A stretch of DNA of 64,000 nucleotides. Origin: Cladopsammia gracilis. Its lineage: Eukaryota; Cnidaria; Anthozoa; Scleractinia; Dendrophylliidae. Location: contig JAJGOT010000419.1 in assembly GCA_022457155.1 (NCBI GenBank), forward strand, positions 413,001 to 477,000, read 5' to 3'. The position numbers and the translations under genes were made by a program. The notes beneath the pieces were generated by a model, which had not been told where the DNA came from, ran no database searches, and saw only the letters and a program-made list of their open reading frames with translations. Below are positions 1 to 8,841 of the stretch, one piece after another; within the stretch, counting starts at the first letter, position 1, and the number at the start of each line of letters is the position of its first letter.

Positions 1-2040
1 GATTTCTCGAAAGAGCTGACCGAATATTGTGAATCAGATGTGGAACTTCTAAAACAGGGATGTCTGACTTTCAAACGACTCTTTGAAAAAGAAGCCAAGT
101 TCAACCCTTTTGACCATATCACCATCGCTTCCGCATGTAATCGTGATCTTCGCCAGAACCGAATGCAGCCCGACACCATTGCCTCGGAACCCGTACACGG
201 ATGGCGTCGGAACACGAATCACTCGAAAGTTGCTCTGGAATGGTTACTATGGATGGAAAATGGCATTGGAACAATTCAACATGCTGGGAACCAGGGCGAA
301 TACCGTATCCCCCACACCAGATACACCGTGGATGGCTACGATGCAGCGACCCACACTGTCTACGAGTTCCTGGGTTGTTTCTGGCACGGATGTCTCAAAT
401 GTTATCCTAACCGAACAGAGTTTCATCAACGTCTCGAACATCGTTGCTTTGACGATGTTTATCAATGCACGCAAAAGAGGCTTCAGTTCCTACGCGACAA
501 GGGATACCGTGTGGTTTCGATCTGGGAATGCGAGTGGGCGCAAATGAAAAAGGAGAGAGAGGAGATAAAAGCGTTTATTGTCAGTCTCGAGTTCGTGGAC
601 CCTTTGGAACCTCGCGATGCTTTCTGTGGGGGACGCACCAACGCGGTGAAGTTGTACCATCTGGCCGATCTCACCCAAGGAGAAACGTTAAAGTACTACG
701 ACTTCACTTCGCTTTACCCCTTCGTCAATAAGAATGGCAAGTACCCCTTGGGACATCCTGAAATCATCTGTCAGCCGGGACACACCGACATCACTCAGTA
801 CTTTGGATTGGCAAAGTGTACAGTGCTCCCTCCAGACAAGTTGTTTCATCCTGTATTGCCGCTCCGTCAAAACGGGAAACTGACCTTCCCTCTCTGTGCC
901 ACCTGTGTCGAAGAAGAAATGGTGAAACCCATGCTGGAGAGAAGTCGTGTGTGTTCCCACACGACTCAACAACGGCAAATCACTGGCACGTGGTGTACGC
1001 CCGAGTTGGTCAAAGCTGTCGAGAAGGGGTACGTGGTTCTCCACATTCACGAGGTGTGGCATTTTCCAAAGACCCAGACCGGTCTCTTCAAAGATTACGT
1101 CAACACGTGGTTGAAAATTAAGGAAGAGGCTAGCGGTTGGCCATCCCACGTGGGTAACGACGAAATCAAGCGCCAGCAACACCTCAATGCCTACTACCAA
1201 CACGAAGGCATTCAACTGGAGGACATAAAGATCGAGAAGAACCCCGGGCTTCGTTCTTTGGCGAAAATGATGTTAAACAGCATGTGGGGGAAATTTGGCC
1301 AGAGAACCAACAAAAAGCAGGTCAAAGAATTCAACGATCCAGTCAAATTTTCAGCCTTTCACAATTCCGACAAGTTTGACATTACCTATGTGGGCGTCTT
1401 GACGGAAGAGAGGGTGGAGATCCACTACAAGCACGAGATCGAGGACAACCCTGTCTCACCCAATCTCAACATCTTCGTGGCTTGTTTTACAACCTGCTGG
1501 GCCCGACTCAAACTGTATGAAGCCTTGGATCTGTTAAAAGAACGTGTGGTTTACTTTGACACGGACAGCATCATCTTCAGTACTTTGCCGGGACAACCAG
1601 AACCTCTTCTTGGGGCTTATCTGGGAGACTTTAAAGATGAACTGAAGAATGGTGACTTCATCGTCGAATTTGCCTCGGGAGGACCCAAGAATTATGGGTA
1701 CATGACCCATAACAACAAACAGGAGTGTAAAGTGCGAGGCATCTCCCTGAACAGTGAGGGCTCGAAACAGCTCAACTATGGAGTTCTTCGTCAGAACGTG
1801 CTGGATGATATCCAACAACCTTTGCAGACGGGGGTTCGTCAAACCGACGTTGTTAAACCGTACCACATCGTGCGCTGCCCCGCAGAGTACTCCATCGAAA
1901 CGGTACCTCAGACCAAGAAATATCAGATGGTCTATAACAAGCGGGTAATCGACCCCAACACGTTCCTGACCTACCCTTACGGGTATCAATGCCTCACCTC
2001 CGAGGATATGGAAATGGCGCAGCTCCTGTGCGATTTATAA
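1..2040 (+). CDS. PolB: Protein-primed DNA polymerase B (pPolB), C-terminal part, 5' end outside window
   Basis: Family B polymerase that would copy the Polinton genome by protein priming. The frame is open from base 1, so the apparent start at 40 (a GTG) is artificial. Counting codons from base 1, the end of the exonuclease domain is visible as YCESDVELL with the exo III Asp at residue 13. Palm motif A DFTSLYP starts at 234, motif B KMMLNSMWG at 422, and motif C YFDTDS at 518-523 with both metal-binding Asp residues present. The segment FLGCFWHGC upstream of motif A is typical of Polinton and related polymerases. The stop is at 2038-2040 and a poly(A) signal lies about 130 bases downstream. 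No frameshift or stop interrupts 679 codons, so the copy looks recent. Confidence 0.96.
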   Translation, partial: DFSKELTEYCESDVELLKQGCLTFKRLFEKEAKFNPFDHITIASACNRDLRQNRMQPDTIASEPVHGWRRNTNHSKVALEWLLWMENGIGTIQHAGNQGEYRIPHTRYTVDGYDAATHTVYEFLGCFWHGCLKCYPNRTEFHQRLEHRCFDDVYQCTQKRLQFLRDKGYRVVSIWECEWAQMKKEREEIKAFIVSLEFVDPLEPRDAFCGGRTNAVKLYHLADLTQGETLKYYDFTSLYPFVNKNGKYPLGHPEIICQPGHTDITQYFGLAKCTVLPPDKLFHPVLPLRQNGKLTFPLCATCVEEEMVKPMLERSRVCSHTTQQRQITGTWCTPELVKAVEKGYVVLHIHEVWHFPKTQTGLFKDYVNTWLKIKEEASGWPSHVGNDEIKRQQHLNAYYQHEGIQLEDIKIEKNPGLRSLAKMMLNSMWGKFGQRTNKKQVKEFNDPVKFSAFHNSDKFDITYVGVLTEERVEIHYKHEIEDNPVSPNLNIFVACFTTCWARLKLYEALDLLKERVVYFDTDSIIFSTLPGQPEPLLGAYLGDFKDELKNGDFIVEFASGGPKNYGYMTHNNKQECKVRGISLNSEGSKQLNYGVLRQNVLDDIQQPLQTGVRQTDVVKPYHIVRCPAEYSIETVPQTKKYQMVYNKRVIDPNTFLTYPYGYQCLTSEDMEMAQLLCDL

Positions 2041-2374
2041 GTCGGGCGCTGGTCAATAGGACTGCAGCACACGTCCCGCATTGTAAATAGTTGTAAATAC
2101 CTGTAAGACGGGCCGCTGATCACTAGGATCGTAGCTAACATGTCCCGCATTGTACACAGATGTTTTTTTTCAATAAATGTTTTATATTCTTTGGCAGAAA
2201 ATAATTTGTTGTATTGGAGTTGTTGTATTGGAGATGTATTGGGTAGGGGTACAAATGACACCAAGAGAAAACAGGGTACAAGTGATTTTTTTATTTTTAA
2301 GTGACATTACAATTTTTTTTAACTTGAATTACATGACCAAAAGATACATGTCAAGAGTCTTAGAAGTTCATCCC
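2041..2374. other. Intergenic space between convergent Polinton genes: direct repeat and two poly(A) signals
   Basis: Two diverged copies of a ~45-base unit follow the polymerase stop (2041-2085 and 2107-2153; both end CCCGCATTGTA). AATAAA at 2172-2177 on the + strand would end polymerase transcripts. The reverse complement of AATAAA at 2290-2295 would end the minus-strand transcripts, so the two convergent units have separate signals about 120 bases apart. No gene is seen here. Confidence 0.6.
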
Positions 2375-2644
2375 TTACAATTTTAACTTGCTCTTGGCTT
2401 GCATGATTCTTTTCACAATTTTTTCCGTTTTGTTCTTTTTCCCTAGGAGGCTTGTTATCTTTTTGATCATCTTGAGGTCCGCAGCATGTTTGTCCCTCAA
2501 ATTCTTGGCTTTGGCATAATCCATGTCGTGTTGTTTTGAAATCTTGTCTAAACGATTGATCCCAGGATCCCACGTTTTAATCTCTTTTCTAAAAGGGTCC
2601 CAGGGCCCATGTACTGATAACCCGGTCTTTAATACAAAGATCAC
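2375..2644 (-). CDS. PLA2-like (parvovirus VP1-type) virion protein, no ATG start
   Basis: An 89-codon frame with the layout of the phospholipase A2-like domain found in parvovirus VP1 and in Polinton/adintovirus proteins. HGPWDPF lies at residues 12-18, then an HD dyad in KQHDMDY at 37-43, and a downstream Asp (D51 or D56) in a helix rich in K, H, A and D. In characterised relatives this domain acts on membrane lipid during particle entry. The C-terminus is very basic. The frame opens with GTG and has TAA TAA just upstream, so no ATG precedes the HD motif. Either the start codon is lost, the first exon is elsewhere, or a frameshift separates it. Enzymatic function is inference from the motif only. 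Confidence 0.62.
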   Translation of the reverse strand: MIFVLKTGLSVHGPWDPFRKEIKTWDPGINRLDKISKQHDMDYAKAKNLRDKHAADLKMIKKITSLLGKKNKTEKIVKRIMQAKSKLKL

Positions 2645-2920
2645 ACAGTTTTTTTATTACTTGATATTCAAACAATCTCCATGTCAAAACTAAAATATGC
2701 CTCAAAGTTTATATTCTCGCATTTCACTCACAACCAAACATTGATAATCTGCACGATAACATGGGTTAACATTGGTTTCACGTTATCATTGTGGGGTGAA
2801 TAAAATAAGGTCACGACAGCACCATCTTTCATACACTTTCAAACGTTTTATTGAATTCACAGGAGTTGTTACAAAAGCATACTTGTAATTTATCAGCGTA
2901 TTACATTAGTTATGTTTAGT
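2645..2920. other. Polinton intergenic space with minus-strand poly(A) signal
   Basis: No ORF is recognisable. An AATAAA on the minus strand (2847-2852) lies about 70 bases beyond the stop of the gene ending at 2921, so that gene and those upstream of it probably end transcripts here. The PLA2-like ORF would then need its own start of transcription. Confidence 0.5.
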
Positions 2921-3499
2921 TTAATAATGTTCCCATCGTTTCCTGCTCCGTAACCTGGCCACCATGGGTGTTCTCGCCTTCCGTTTATTAGATGATTTTC
3001 GTGTTGAATCAGGCGGGGTATCCAACAACAAAGGGAGTGCCATTTCCTCGGGTGAAATAGAAGGCATCGTTTCTGTCCGGCGAGGAATTTTCGATTCCAC
3101 TGTAGTCACAGGTGTCGCAGGCAGTTTTCTTGGTATTTTTGTAAACTTTGATTGAGATGTATTGAGGTCTCTTTTACTGGACGCGTCTGCAGGTGTACTT
3201 TCATCTGTTGTGCCGGATGTCTCTGTAGCAGGCAAAGGAACTGGTTTGGGAAGGACCACAGTCGGTTTTATCGCCGACTCCGTTTTCATTTGTCTTGTCA
3301 GCCCTTGATACCGCTGTAGAAGTTGATCCAACATGAGGACTTTTTGGTCTTCTGGTAAAGGAGACTCTATGATTTGCTTCATGTCTTGATCTAATCTCGT
3401 CAGAGTTGGAAGTTGAGCAGGAGCAGTCAAACGCCTTTCTGTTTCCATACTTTGCAGTAAATGTTCGGGTATAATCACCATCTTTTGAGCGTGCTTCAT
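2921..3499 (-). CDS. Conserved Polinton protein of unknown function (192 aa)
   Basis: The N-terminal third (residues ~1-75) is predicted mostly helical, with the pattern MVIIPEHLL, LTRLDQDM and LPEDQKVLMLDQLLQRY. This resembles unnamed proteins that recur beside the ATPase in metazoan Polintons (from memory, not searched). The rest is low-complexity, rich in P, T, S and K, and ends in a strongly basic tail with clustered Arg, suggesting a disordered nucleic-acid-binding tail. The start ATG overlaps the stop of the upstream gene (ATGA, 3496-3499), a coupling typical of compact viral gene blocks. A virion or core role is inferred from position only. Confidence 0.72.
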   Translation of the reverse strand: MKHAQKMVIIPEHLLQSMETERRLTAPAQLPTLTRLDQDMKQIIESPLPEDQKVLMLDQLLQRYQGLTRQMKTESAIKPTVVLPKPVPLPATETSGTTDESTPADASSKRDLNTSQSKFTKIPRKLPATPVTTVESKIPRRTETMPSISPEEMALPLLLDTPPDSTRKSSNKRKARTPMVARLRSRKRWEHY

Positions 3500-3960
3500 T
3501 TGAACACTTTACTCAGTAAATCAACAGCAAGGGGTGCAATCAGAGAAGCAAGGGCTGGTAAAAATCCTCCTTTTTGATTGAGCAGTTCCTTCTTCTGTTT
3601 AAGGCTCGGTTTCTTGCGGGTCAAATAGAGGAGCTTTGACTTGTGCGGTTTCAATCGTTTAAATGATGGTTTAGGTACTATGATGTTGCCTTTAAGAAGA
3701 TTCAGGGCCACTTCCCCAATAGCTTCCATTTGACCTCTATTAGCATGGGTTATCATATCTTTTCGTTGCTTTCCATTGCTTTTAAAACACGCACAAAGAA
3801 AGGGTAGGTGTTGCTGGAATTTGGATTGATTTGCATTACTTGTCCGCTTTCGTTTTGTCCCTCTGGTCTGAGTCGTAGTGCCAGAACGTAAGGTCATATT
3901 GCCGCCGCGTTGATTAACAACTCTTGACTTCACTGTGCGACGTGACGTACACGCAGGCAT
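3496..3960 (-). CDS. Conserved basic Polinton protein of unknown function (154 aa)
   Basis: Small, very basic protein. Residues 1-45 are rich in R, K, T and S. The middle holds a helical segment (MEAIGEVALNLLKGNI) followed by a Lys/Arg-rich stretch (KRLKPHKSKLLYLTRKK). The C-terminus is a GG-initiated hydrophobic helix (GGFLPALASLIAPLAVDLL) of the size of a membrane-active peptide. That layout recalls adenovirus-type core or membrane-lytic precursors, but I can show no homology. It starts 4 bases after the ATPase stop and overlaps the next gene by four bases. The ATG at 3958-3960 is the first in frame. Confidence 0.7.
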   Translation of the reverse strand: MPACTSRRTVKSRVVNQRGGNMTLRSGTTTQTRGTKRKRTSNANQSKFQQHLPFLCACFKSNGKQRKDMITHANRGQMEAIGEVALNLLKGNIIVPKPSFKRLKPHKSKLLYLTRKKPSLKQKKELLNQKGGFLPALASLIAPLAVDLLSKVFK

Positions 3961-3964
3961 GATG

Positions 3965-4642
3965 CTAACTGAAGTCTATGGTTAAAGGTCCATCTGTTTT
4001 ATGCGTTTTCTTGTTTACGTAAACCACGGGGTACGTTTGTGAAACAGGCAGTATATTGCTACGTAGTCTTAGGGTACCAGGCGTTCGCGGATGCAAATCT
4101 AACATGAGATAACCGTACGGTTGCGACGTTGCATCTTGGAAACTTTCCCATACGTAAGGAACGTGCCCTGCAAAGGCTTGTTGCGCTAACGTTCGAAAAC
4201 CCAATGTGTCACGAGGATTATTAAAGGCAATAATGTAATGAGCATTGAGAGAAATGCTTCGGGAAAACTTTCCGGGTGGGAAAAGGTTCTGGGTCAAATA
4301 GATGCAAGTGACATCACAATGATGAGACACTTTTGTAAACAAATCCAGTATGCGTTCATCCTCACTACAATTTCTCATTAGATCATCTAACACGAGTATT
4401 CCTGGTCGGCAACTCATTGGAAATAAACTTGGAATATCCTCAGGAATACCCTCCACAAATGTCACTTGATCTGTCATCTCCTGAAAACATTCTTGCCACT
4501 GTCCGTAACAGTACACGATTTTACGAATGGGTCGCTCAAATAAAGAATCCGCTTGTTGTAGTAATTGTCTTGTAAACGTTGTCTTACCACATTGGCTCGG
4601 GCCTGCTATCATAATACTGCTCGGGCATTTGAACTGGGCCAT
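3965..4642 (-). CDS. Genome-packaging ATPase, A32/FtsK-HerA type
   Basis: Would power DNA loading into the capsid. From the ATG at 4640-4642 (225 aa) the Walker A loop is GPSQCGKT at residues 14-21 and Walker B is ILVLDDLM at 82-89 with D86/D87. A sensor-like TQN follows at 117-119. The frame extends three codons upstream to a GTG, but the ATG is the sensible start. A TATA-like box lies 53-60 bases upstream. The length fits Polinton and adintovirus ATPases. The gene is separated from the protease by about 115 non-coding bases and leads a three-gene minus-strand run down to 2921. Confidence 0.94.
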   Translation of the reverse strand: MAQFKCPSSIMIAGPSQCGKTTFTRQLLQQADSLFERPIRKIVYCYGQWQECFQEMTDQVTFVEGIPEDIPSLFPMSCRPGILVLDDLMRNCSEDERILDLFTKVSHHCDVTCIYLTQNLFPPGKFSRSISLNAHYIIAFNNPRDTLGFRTLAQQAFAGHVPYVWESFQDATSQPYGYLMLDLHPRTPGTLRLRSNILPVSQTYPVVYVNKKTHKTDGPLTIDFS

Positions 4643-4694
4643 GTTGCTCACACGAAACGCGAAATGAAATGACGATAAAGATTCGAGTGTCTTT

Positions 4695-4702
4695 TCTTTA
4701 TA
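4695..4702 (-). promoter_or_regulatory. TATA-like box upstream of the ATPase gene
   Basis: Minus-strand TATAAAGA lies 53-60 bases before the ATPase ATG, in the only appreciable gap between the ATPase and protease genes. It could start the ATPase/basic-protein/unknown transcript. The call rests on motif and spacing only. Confidence 0.4.
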
Positions 4703-4756
4703 GGGATAACATTACGAGGAGAAAACAAAAAAAAAAGAAGAGAAAATACATCATAT

Positions 4757-5308
4757 TCATTTTAAACAGCACTTTATTGATTCATAACGCCAACATTTTA
4801 ATGACTTACAAGCTTGTTCATTCTGAAAGAATGGTGAACTCTGCCTAACGGTTGTCAACGATTTTACATAGCTGTGTACAAATTCGGCTACTTGTGCATC
4901 ATTCCACTGTGTATCGTGCGACTTAAATTTAGCTTGAATTGCATTCATATCAACATTGCGTGCTCGATGAAATAAATAGAATAAACAGTAGTCTCCACAA
5001 GTGTCTGAAGTAAGTCCCTGGAATGGTTTATTGTTGTATCGTGTAACTTCTCGTTCTATGTATCCATCCATGCCATAGGTATCGGGAGGAAACCCGTAAC
5101 TGTCAAAGAACTCAGTCTCCCACGGAGAGATAAAGTACATGGCCACCCAATGTGTCCCGGGCTGATCATGAGGGTCCGTATTTGCAATCATTCCTGAAGG
5201 GTACGTGTTAACAACAGGTAGTTTGTCTCTGGGGAAGACTCCTTGCATAATGGAGGCCACCATAGGATCTTGCAAAGCAGCTTGCCATAACTCAAAGGTA
5301 GTGTGCAT
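4757..5308 (-). CDS. Adenain-like cysteine protease (virion maturation protease)
   Basis: Would cleave virion precursors. From the ATG at 5306-5308 the protein has 183 residues, the usual size. The adenovirus-protease layout is complete: His in GTHWVAMYF (H53), Asp in FFDSYG (D69), Gln in FQGLT (Q97) and the nucleophile in SDTCGDYC (C104). The Q-to-C distance of seven residues matches adenain. The frame is open further upstream to 5398, but that part lies inside the capsid gene and the chosen ATG sits 10 bases after the capsid stop. A minus-strand AATAAA (4773-4778) overlaps the last codons, so transcripts may end right at this gene. Confidence 0.94.
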   Translation of the reverse strand: MHTTFELWQAALQDPMVASIMQGVFPRDKLPVVNTYPSGMIANTDPHDQPGTHWVAMYFISPWETEFFDSYGFPPDTYGMDGYIEREVTRYNNKPFQGLTSDTCGDYCLFYLFHRARNVDMNAIQAKFKSHDTQWNDAQVAEFVHSYVKSLTTVRQSSPFFQNEQACKSLKCWRYESIKCCLK

Positions 5309-5318
5309 CTCTGTTTCT

Positions 5319-6638
5319 TCAAGCACCCTGCGACAGGTCATACACCACACGTCTGTTGCGATCGATCTCCAAATGATTCTGGAATTCTGCGTACACAATT
5401 AAATTGACAACTGCAGGAGTCTCAGTGCCGAATTTTAAATACAGGTTGACATTTCCGCTGCGATTAGGAATCAAATGTTCTGGATGGCCACTTCCTGCTG
5501 GTGTTGTGTCAAAGCGAAATAAACCATACCCCTGCTCCCATTCTTCTCTGTCAATATCTATACCGTGACCACAGTTCATATCACCACTGCCAGAGAAAAG
5601 TGTGTTGTAGCCATCGATTTTCTTGCCACCTATCAAGTCGATGCCTGAGTAAGGCATTTCTTCTCCATTGACTGTTAGACGAACAGCATTCAGAGCAAAC
5701 AACTGGAAGTTGAATGGGTTCCTCCCCAAGTTTCCATTGTAAGCATCGTTTCGCACCATTCCAAATATGATGCATTGGGGTATGAGACCATTGAATAGAT
5801 CGGTCTCTGTGTGATTCAGCACACCTCTGGGAATGATCCTAGCATGTGTAGGGGTTCTTGTCAGTGTATAGATTGCAGGAAGCGCTTTCTGACCCATCAT
5901 GGTGTTTACGTGATCCAGTTTAGTGCTGTCTGCCACATGAACGGTCCGTACACGGAGCGTGCTTGACACAATTTGTAACTTGCAATCGTTGGCATCTTCA
6001 CCACCCATCAGACTAAATTCATTGCTGTTTAGATCTATCTTGATTTTGATTTCCAATCCATCCAACAGTAACTTATCAATGTTGAATACATCACACAAGG
6101 GTACGCCAACCATTCCCACTTCAGCATCTCCAGTGGTAAAAGAACCTCTCTTTTTGAGACCCAAATTTCGATCTGCTGTATTATCCACCTCATCCATATG
6201 CCCAGCAGTGTCTTTGTAGTACAACGCTTTTGTCAAATAAGATTTCTTGGCCTGATCAGTAAAGTTAAGCAAGGTCTTGATATAAGCATTGTAAGCTTGT
6301 GTGTCTGATTGTTCTGTGACAAGGGTTTCATTGATCTTGATAGTGAACTGTTTGATGATAGAATGAAGAGCATTGTTGATCAACGTATACTTCTTCCCAG
6401 CTCCTGTCTCTCCTCCATTTCGTTTTGTAATTTTCACCACTAACCGCAGTTCAGTCTTGTTGATATCGATGTAATCTGATAGAGGCTTGATAACAAATTC
6501 AATGGGATTTGTTCCACTCTGAATCGGTTCATAGTCAATCCATTTACTTTTGACAATAGAAACATCGGTGACCGGTACTTCGAATAACTGCAAACTGGAG
6601 TTAACTCCTGGAGCAGAGAAGGGATGTGCTGAAGCCAT
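5319..6638 (-). CDS. Major capsid protein (double jelly-roll, Polinton PY type)
   Basis: A 439-residue protein placed between protease and core-like genes exactly as in other Polintons. It starts MASAHPFSAP and contains SKWIDYEPIQ, a long beta-rich body and a C-terminal NLIVYAEFQNHLEIDRNR-type strand. These are features I recognise from the Polinton hexon-like capsid protein, which forms trimeric capsomers in relatives. The first in-frame ATG is at 6636-6638; the TTG two codons upstream is ignored. No internal stop or frameshift is present. Identification is by family resemblance and gene order; the fold itself cannot be seen in the sequence. Confidence 0.92.
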   Translation of the reverse strand: MASAHPFSAPGVNSSLQLFEVPVTDVSIVKSKWIDYEPIQSGTNPIEFVIKPLSDYIDINKTELRLVVKITKRNGGETGAGKKYTLINNALHSIIKQFTIKINETLVTEQSDTQAYNAYIKTLLNFTDQAKKSYLTKALYYKDTAGHMDEVDNTADRNLGLKKRGSFTTGDAEVGMVGVPLCDVFNIDKLLLDGLEIKIKIDLNSNEFSLMGGEDANDCKLQIVSSTLRVRTVHVADSTKLDHVNTMMGQKALPAIYTLTRTPTHARIIPRGVLNHTETDLFNGLIPQCIIFGMVRNDAYNGNLGRNPFNFQLFALNAVRLTVNGEEMPYSGIDLIGGKKIDGYNTLFSGSGDMNCGHGIDIDREEWEQGYGLFRFDTTPAGSGHPEHLIPNRSGNVNLYLKFGTETPAVVNLIVYAEFQNHLEIDRNRRVVYDLSQGA

Positions 6639-6640
6639 AC

Positions 6641-7099
6641 TCAATCAAAAATAGTCTTGAACGTTGCTGATGATGTTCTCGGTTTCTTGACTTGTCTTGT
6701 ACTGACAGACTTCGCCTTTCGTTTACGTTTATATACTTTTCCACGCCCTTGTTGTTGCGTCATGTCCCGAAAGGCCTCAGTGAAAAATTGTTTTCCGGCA
6801 GCTTTTGCTCTCGTTTTCGCTGCTTTTTTTAGTGATTGCCCATTCATTACATCTTGAGCAATTTGCACTCCTGTATCTAATCCAGTGGACAGTAACCGTT
6901 TTCCCACTTTCTTTGCTGCGGTCTTGAGAAGAGGCGTTGCTGTTCGAAAGAGAGAACGAAACATTCCTCCCAATCCATTACCACCTTGACCATAAGGGTG
7001 TGTTCCTCCATAGATACTAATATCTCCTTTTCCTCGTTGCACAATAGGTATCACATAGCGCTGATAAGGATAAAATTGGTGGTTCATTGGTAGAAGCAT
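6641..7099 (-). CDS. Basic, glycine-rich Polinton core-like protein (152 aa)
   Basis: The N-terminus is aromatic (NHQFYPYQRYVIP), followed by a Gly-rich stretch ending GGNGLGGMF (residues ~31-47). Next comes an amphipathic basic region (RSLFRTATPLLKTAAKKVGK, then a D/V-rich helix) and a C-terminal Lys/Arg cluster (GRGKVYKRKRKAK). This organisation is common in the small protein encoded beside the Polinton capsid gene and recalls adenovirus pX/pVI-like virion proteins, but homology is not demonstrated. It is separated from the capsid ATG by two bases and starts one base after the minor-capsid stop, so the three are probably expressed together late. Confidence 0.75.
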   Translation of the reverse strand: MLLPMNHQFYPYQRYVIPIVQRGKGDISIYGGTHPYGQGGNGLGGMFRSLFRTATPLLKTAAKKVGKRLLSTGLDTGVQIAQDVMNGQSLKKAAKTRAKAAGKQFFTEAFRDMTQQQGRGKVYKRKRKAKSVSTRQVKKPRTSSATFKTIFD

Positions 7100-7100
7100 C

Positions 7101-7982
7101 TTACAGAATTGTCCTTCGTCGAAAGTGTAATGTTACTCTGACAGCACCGGACGCAAATGATATCAGTTGACCAGTGTCGCTTCTTATATTGATTTCTACC
7201 GAGGAGAAAATAGATGTCCGAAATCGATGATAGGAAGGGCGTTTGATTTCGTCTGCTACCATTTCACCCGGTTGGCCGCGAGGTAATATCATACGCAGCA
7301 GATTGGCTTGTACATCTCCCACGACCAAAGATTCAACGAGATCCGAGTATACATACATGGTCTGAAAAGAATGTTTGGAGAGCATACCCCATACCAATTC
7401 ATCTTTACGACGCATAGTGTTGGTGGTTGCTTCTAGAGTCACGCTCTTGTCCTTGTACATTTTTACAGCGGAAGAGGTATGGACTGTATAAACGGCGGGT
7501 ATAAGTTCTTCGTGGTTCAGGTACCCCAAAGCTCGAGCTACATTCTTTGGTAACGTGACTTGAAATCCTGAGGGTAGGTACAATTCATAGTAATATTGGG
7601 CTTTTTCGTGAATGTAGAAACATTCTTTTCCTCCAAGACGTGTGATCGTTTTTCCACTCTTGATATAAATGTCTGGAAAGGCACTTTCTAATCCTGTCAC
7701 CATTCCACTGATCAAATCCTCGACTGTTTTGTATGTGCCACGAGGTAAATATATCGGTAAGGTCCATGCCTTTTCACCATTGTAACGTAACAGATAGGAC
7801 ACCTGATTGCTGTGTATATTTTCCCAAGTATGTGGGTAAATAATATGCGTCATGGCCACTTCCCAATCTTCACTTAAATGCACTTGACTTGGGAGTCGCA
7901 TTTTGAAACTGGAAGGTGTGTTCTCAGGATACTGTTCTATGCTTGCATCACTGGCTACGACGACGTAAAAGCTGCTACTCAT
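7101..7982 (-). CDS. Minor capsid (penton-like) protein, paralogue 2
   Basis: A 293-residue protein beginning MSSSFYVVVASDAS at the ATG 7980-7982. This ATG overlaps the stop of the upstream paralogue (ATGA). It shares with that paralogue the opening FYV-hydrophobic pattern, LPSQVHLSEDWEVAMTHIIYPHTW near residue 30-55, and the closing TLHFRRRT. The longer frame to 8051 is inside the neighbour and is rejected. Proteins of this pattern sit beside the capsid gene in many metazoan Polintons and are taken as the penton-like minor capsid protein. Function is inference. The divergence between the two copies (clear at both ends, weak in the middle) points to an old duplication within the element lineage. 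Confidence 0.8.
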   Translation of the reverse strand: MSSSFYVVVASDASIEQYPENTPSSFKMRLPSQVHLSEDWEVAMTHIIYPHTWENIHSNQVSYLLRYNGEKAWTLPIYLPRGTYKTVEDLISGMVTGLESAFPDIYIKSGKTITRLGGKECFYIHEKAQYYYELYLPSGFQVTLPKNVARALGYLNHEELIPAVYTVHTSSAVKMYKDKSVTLEATTNTMRRKDELVWGMLSKHSFQTMYVYSDLVESLVVGDVQANLLRMILPRGQPGEMVADEIKRPSYHRFRTSIFSSVEINIRSDTGQLISFASGAVRVTLHFRRRTIL

Positions 7983-8839
7983 CTTGTTCTTCTCCGAAAA
8001 TGTAGTACAACGTTCACTGTTCCACCTTGAAATGATATGGGTTGACCACATCCACTTGTTAAATAGATGTCAATCGTTTGAAATGTCTTGGTTCTCAAGG
8101 GTAGATAGATTAAGTGTTCAGGCTGCTCCATAACTGTCTGTCGGAATGAACCGTGTGGTACCATTTCGTGTAACAAATGCAGTCTAGTGTCACCGACCTG
8201 CCAAGGCTCGATTATATTTGTGTGTACTTGGACTACTCTGTGTTTACAGCGACAGAGAGAGACTGTCTGAGGTATGACAAAGGTACCTGGAAAGGTGATA
8301 GAATTACGGATAGGTAGCACACACCACACATATCCAAAGTCATTGGTCAATGAAGGATTCATTTTTACACCCATCGCGTTTACTTGACGAGGTTTGTTTT
8401 CACTTGTTATCCATCCAAGTGCTTGGGCAACAGGGGATGTCACCATCATCCACACATCTTGAGACGTGATTGTAATGTTCCACTCATCATCAACCGTTAT
8501 GTTGAAGTGCCAAGGTTTGGGGACTTTGTTCATGCAATGAAGCAAACCTTCTACCACATCTAATGCTGTCCGATAACGTCCTACTGGTAACGTAAACTTT
8601 TCAACGTGCTGAGTTCCAAATCGGCGGAACATAACATGCGGGTGATCGCATTCGTGAGGCACTTCCAACCACGAAAATGGATAGATGACATGATGAAGTC
8701 CAACTTCCCAATCTTCTTCGTCTGGTAGATGAATCTGTCGCGGTAATGCAACCCGGAAATACGAAGCTGAGTTGGAAGGAAATAAGTTCGTGTTGGCATT
8801 ACTGGGAAGTATAACGTAAAAATCTCCATCCTGTTTCAT
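7979..8839 (-). CDS. Minor capsid (penton-like) protein, paralogue 1
   Basis: A 286-residue protein starting MKQDGDFYVILPSNAN at the ATG 8837-8839, two bases after the integrase stop. Conserved blocks are the N-terminal FYVILPSNA, LPDEEDWEVGLHHVIYPFSW (residues ~38-57), a central variable beta-rich region with a Cys/Arg-rich patch (LCRCKHR), and a C-terminal VVLHFRRRT. The same blocks recur in the next gene. A penton-like role is inferred from family and gene order; a second copy could form a distinct vertex or fibre-like component. No damage is visible. Confidence 0.8.
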   Translation of the reverse strand: MKQDGDFYVILPSNANTNLFPSNSASYFRVALPRQIHLPDEEDWEVGLHHVIYPFSWLEVPHECDHPHVMFRRFGTQHVEKFTLPVGRYRTALDVVEGLLHCMNKVPKPWHFNITVDDEWNITITSQDVWMMVTSPVAQALGWITSENKPRQVNAMGVKMNPSLTNDFGYVWCVLPIRNSITFPGTFVIPQTVSLCRCKHRVVQVHTNIIEPWQVGDTRLHLLHEMVPHGSFRQTVMEQPEHLIYLPLRTKTFQTIDIYLTSGCGQPISFQGGTVNVVLHFRRRTR

Positions 8840-8841
8840 GT

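Noticed and set aside
688..1215. 175-codon minus-strand ORF
   Set aside because: Opposite-strand shadow of the polymerase gene, whose catalytic motifs are on the + strand.
5309..5398. N-terminal extension of the protease frame
   Set aside because: It lies within the capsid gene's 3' end; the ATG at 5308 gives the family's normal length.
7983..8051. Upstream extension of the second minor-capsid frame
   Set aside because: The ATG at 7982 aligns with the paralogue's start and overlaps its stop; the extension is inside the neighbour.
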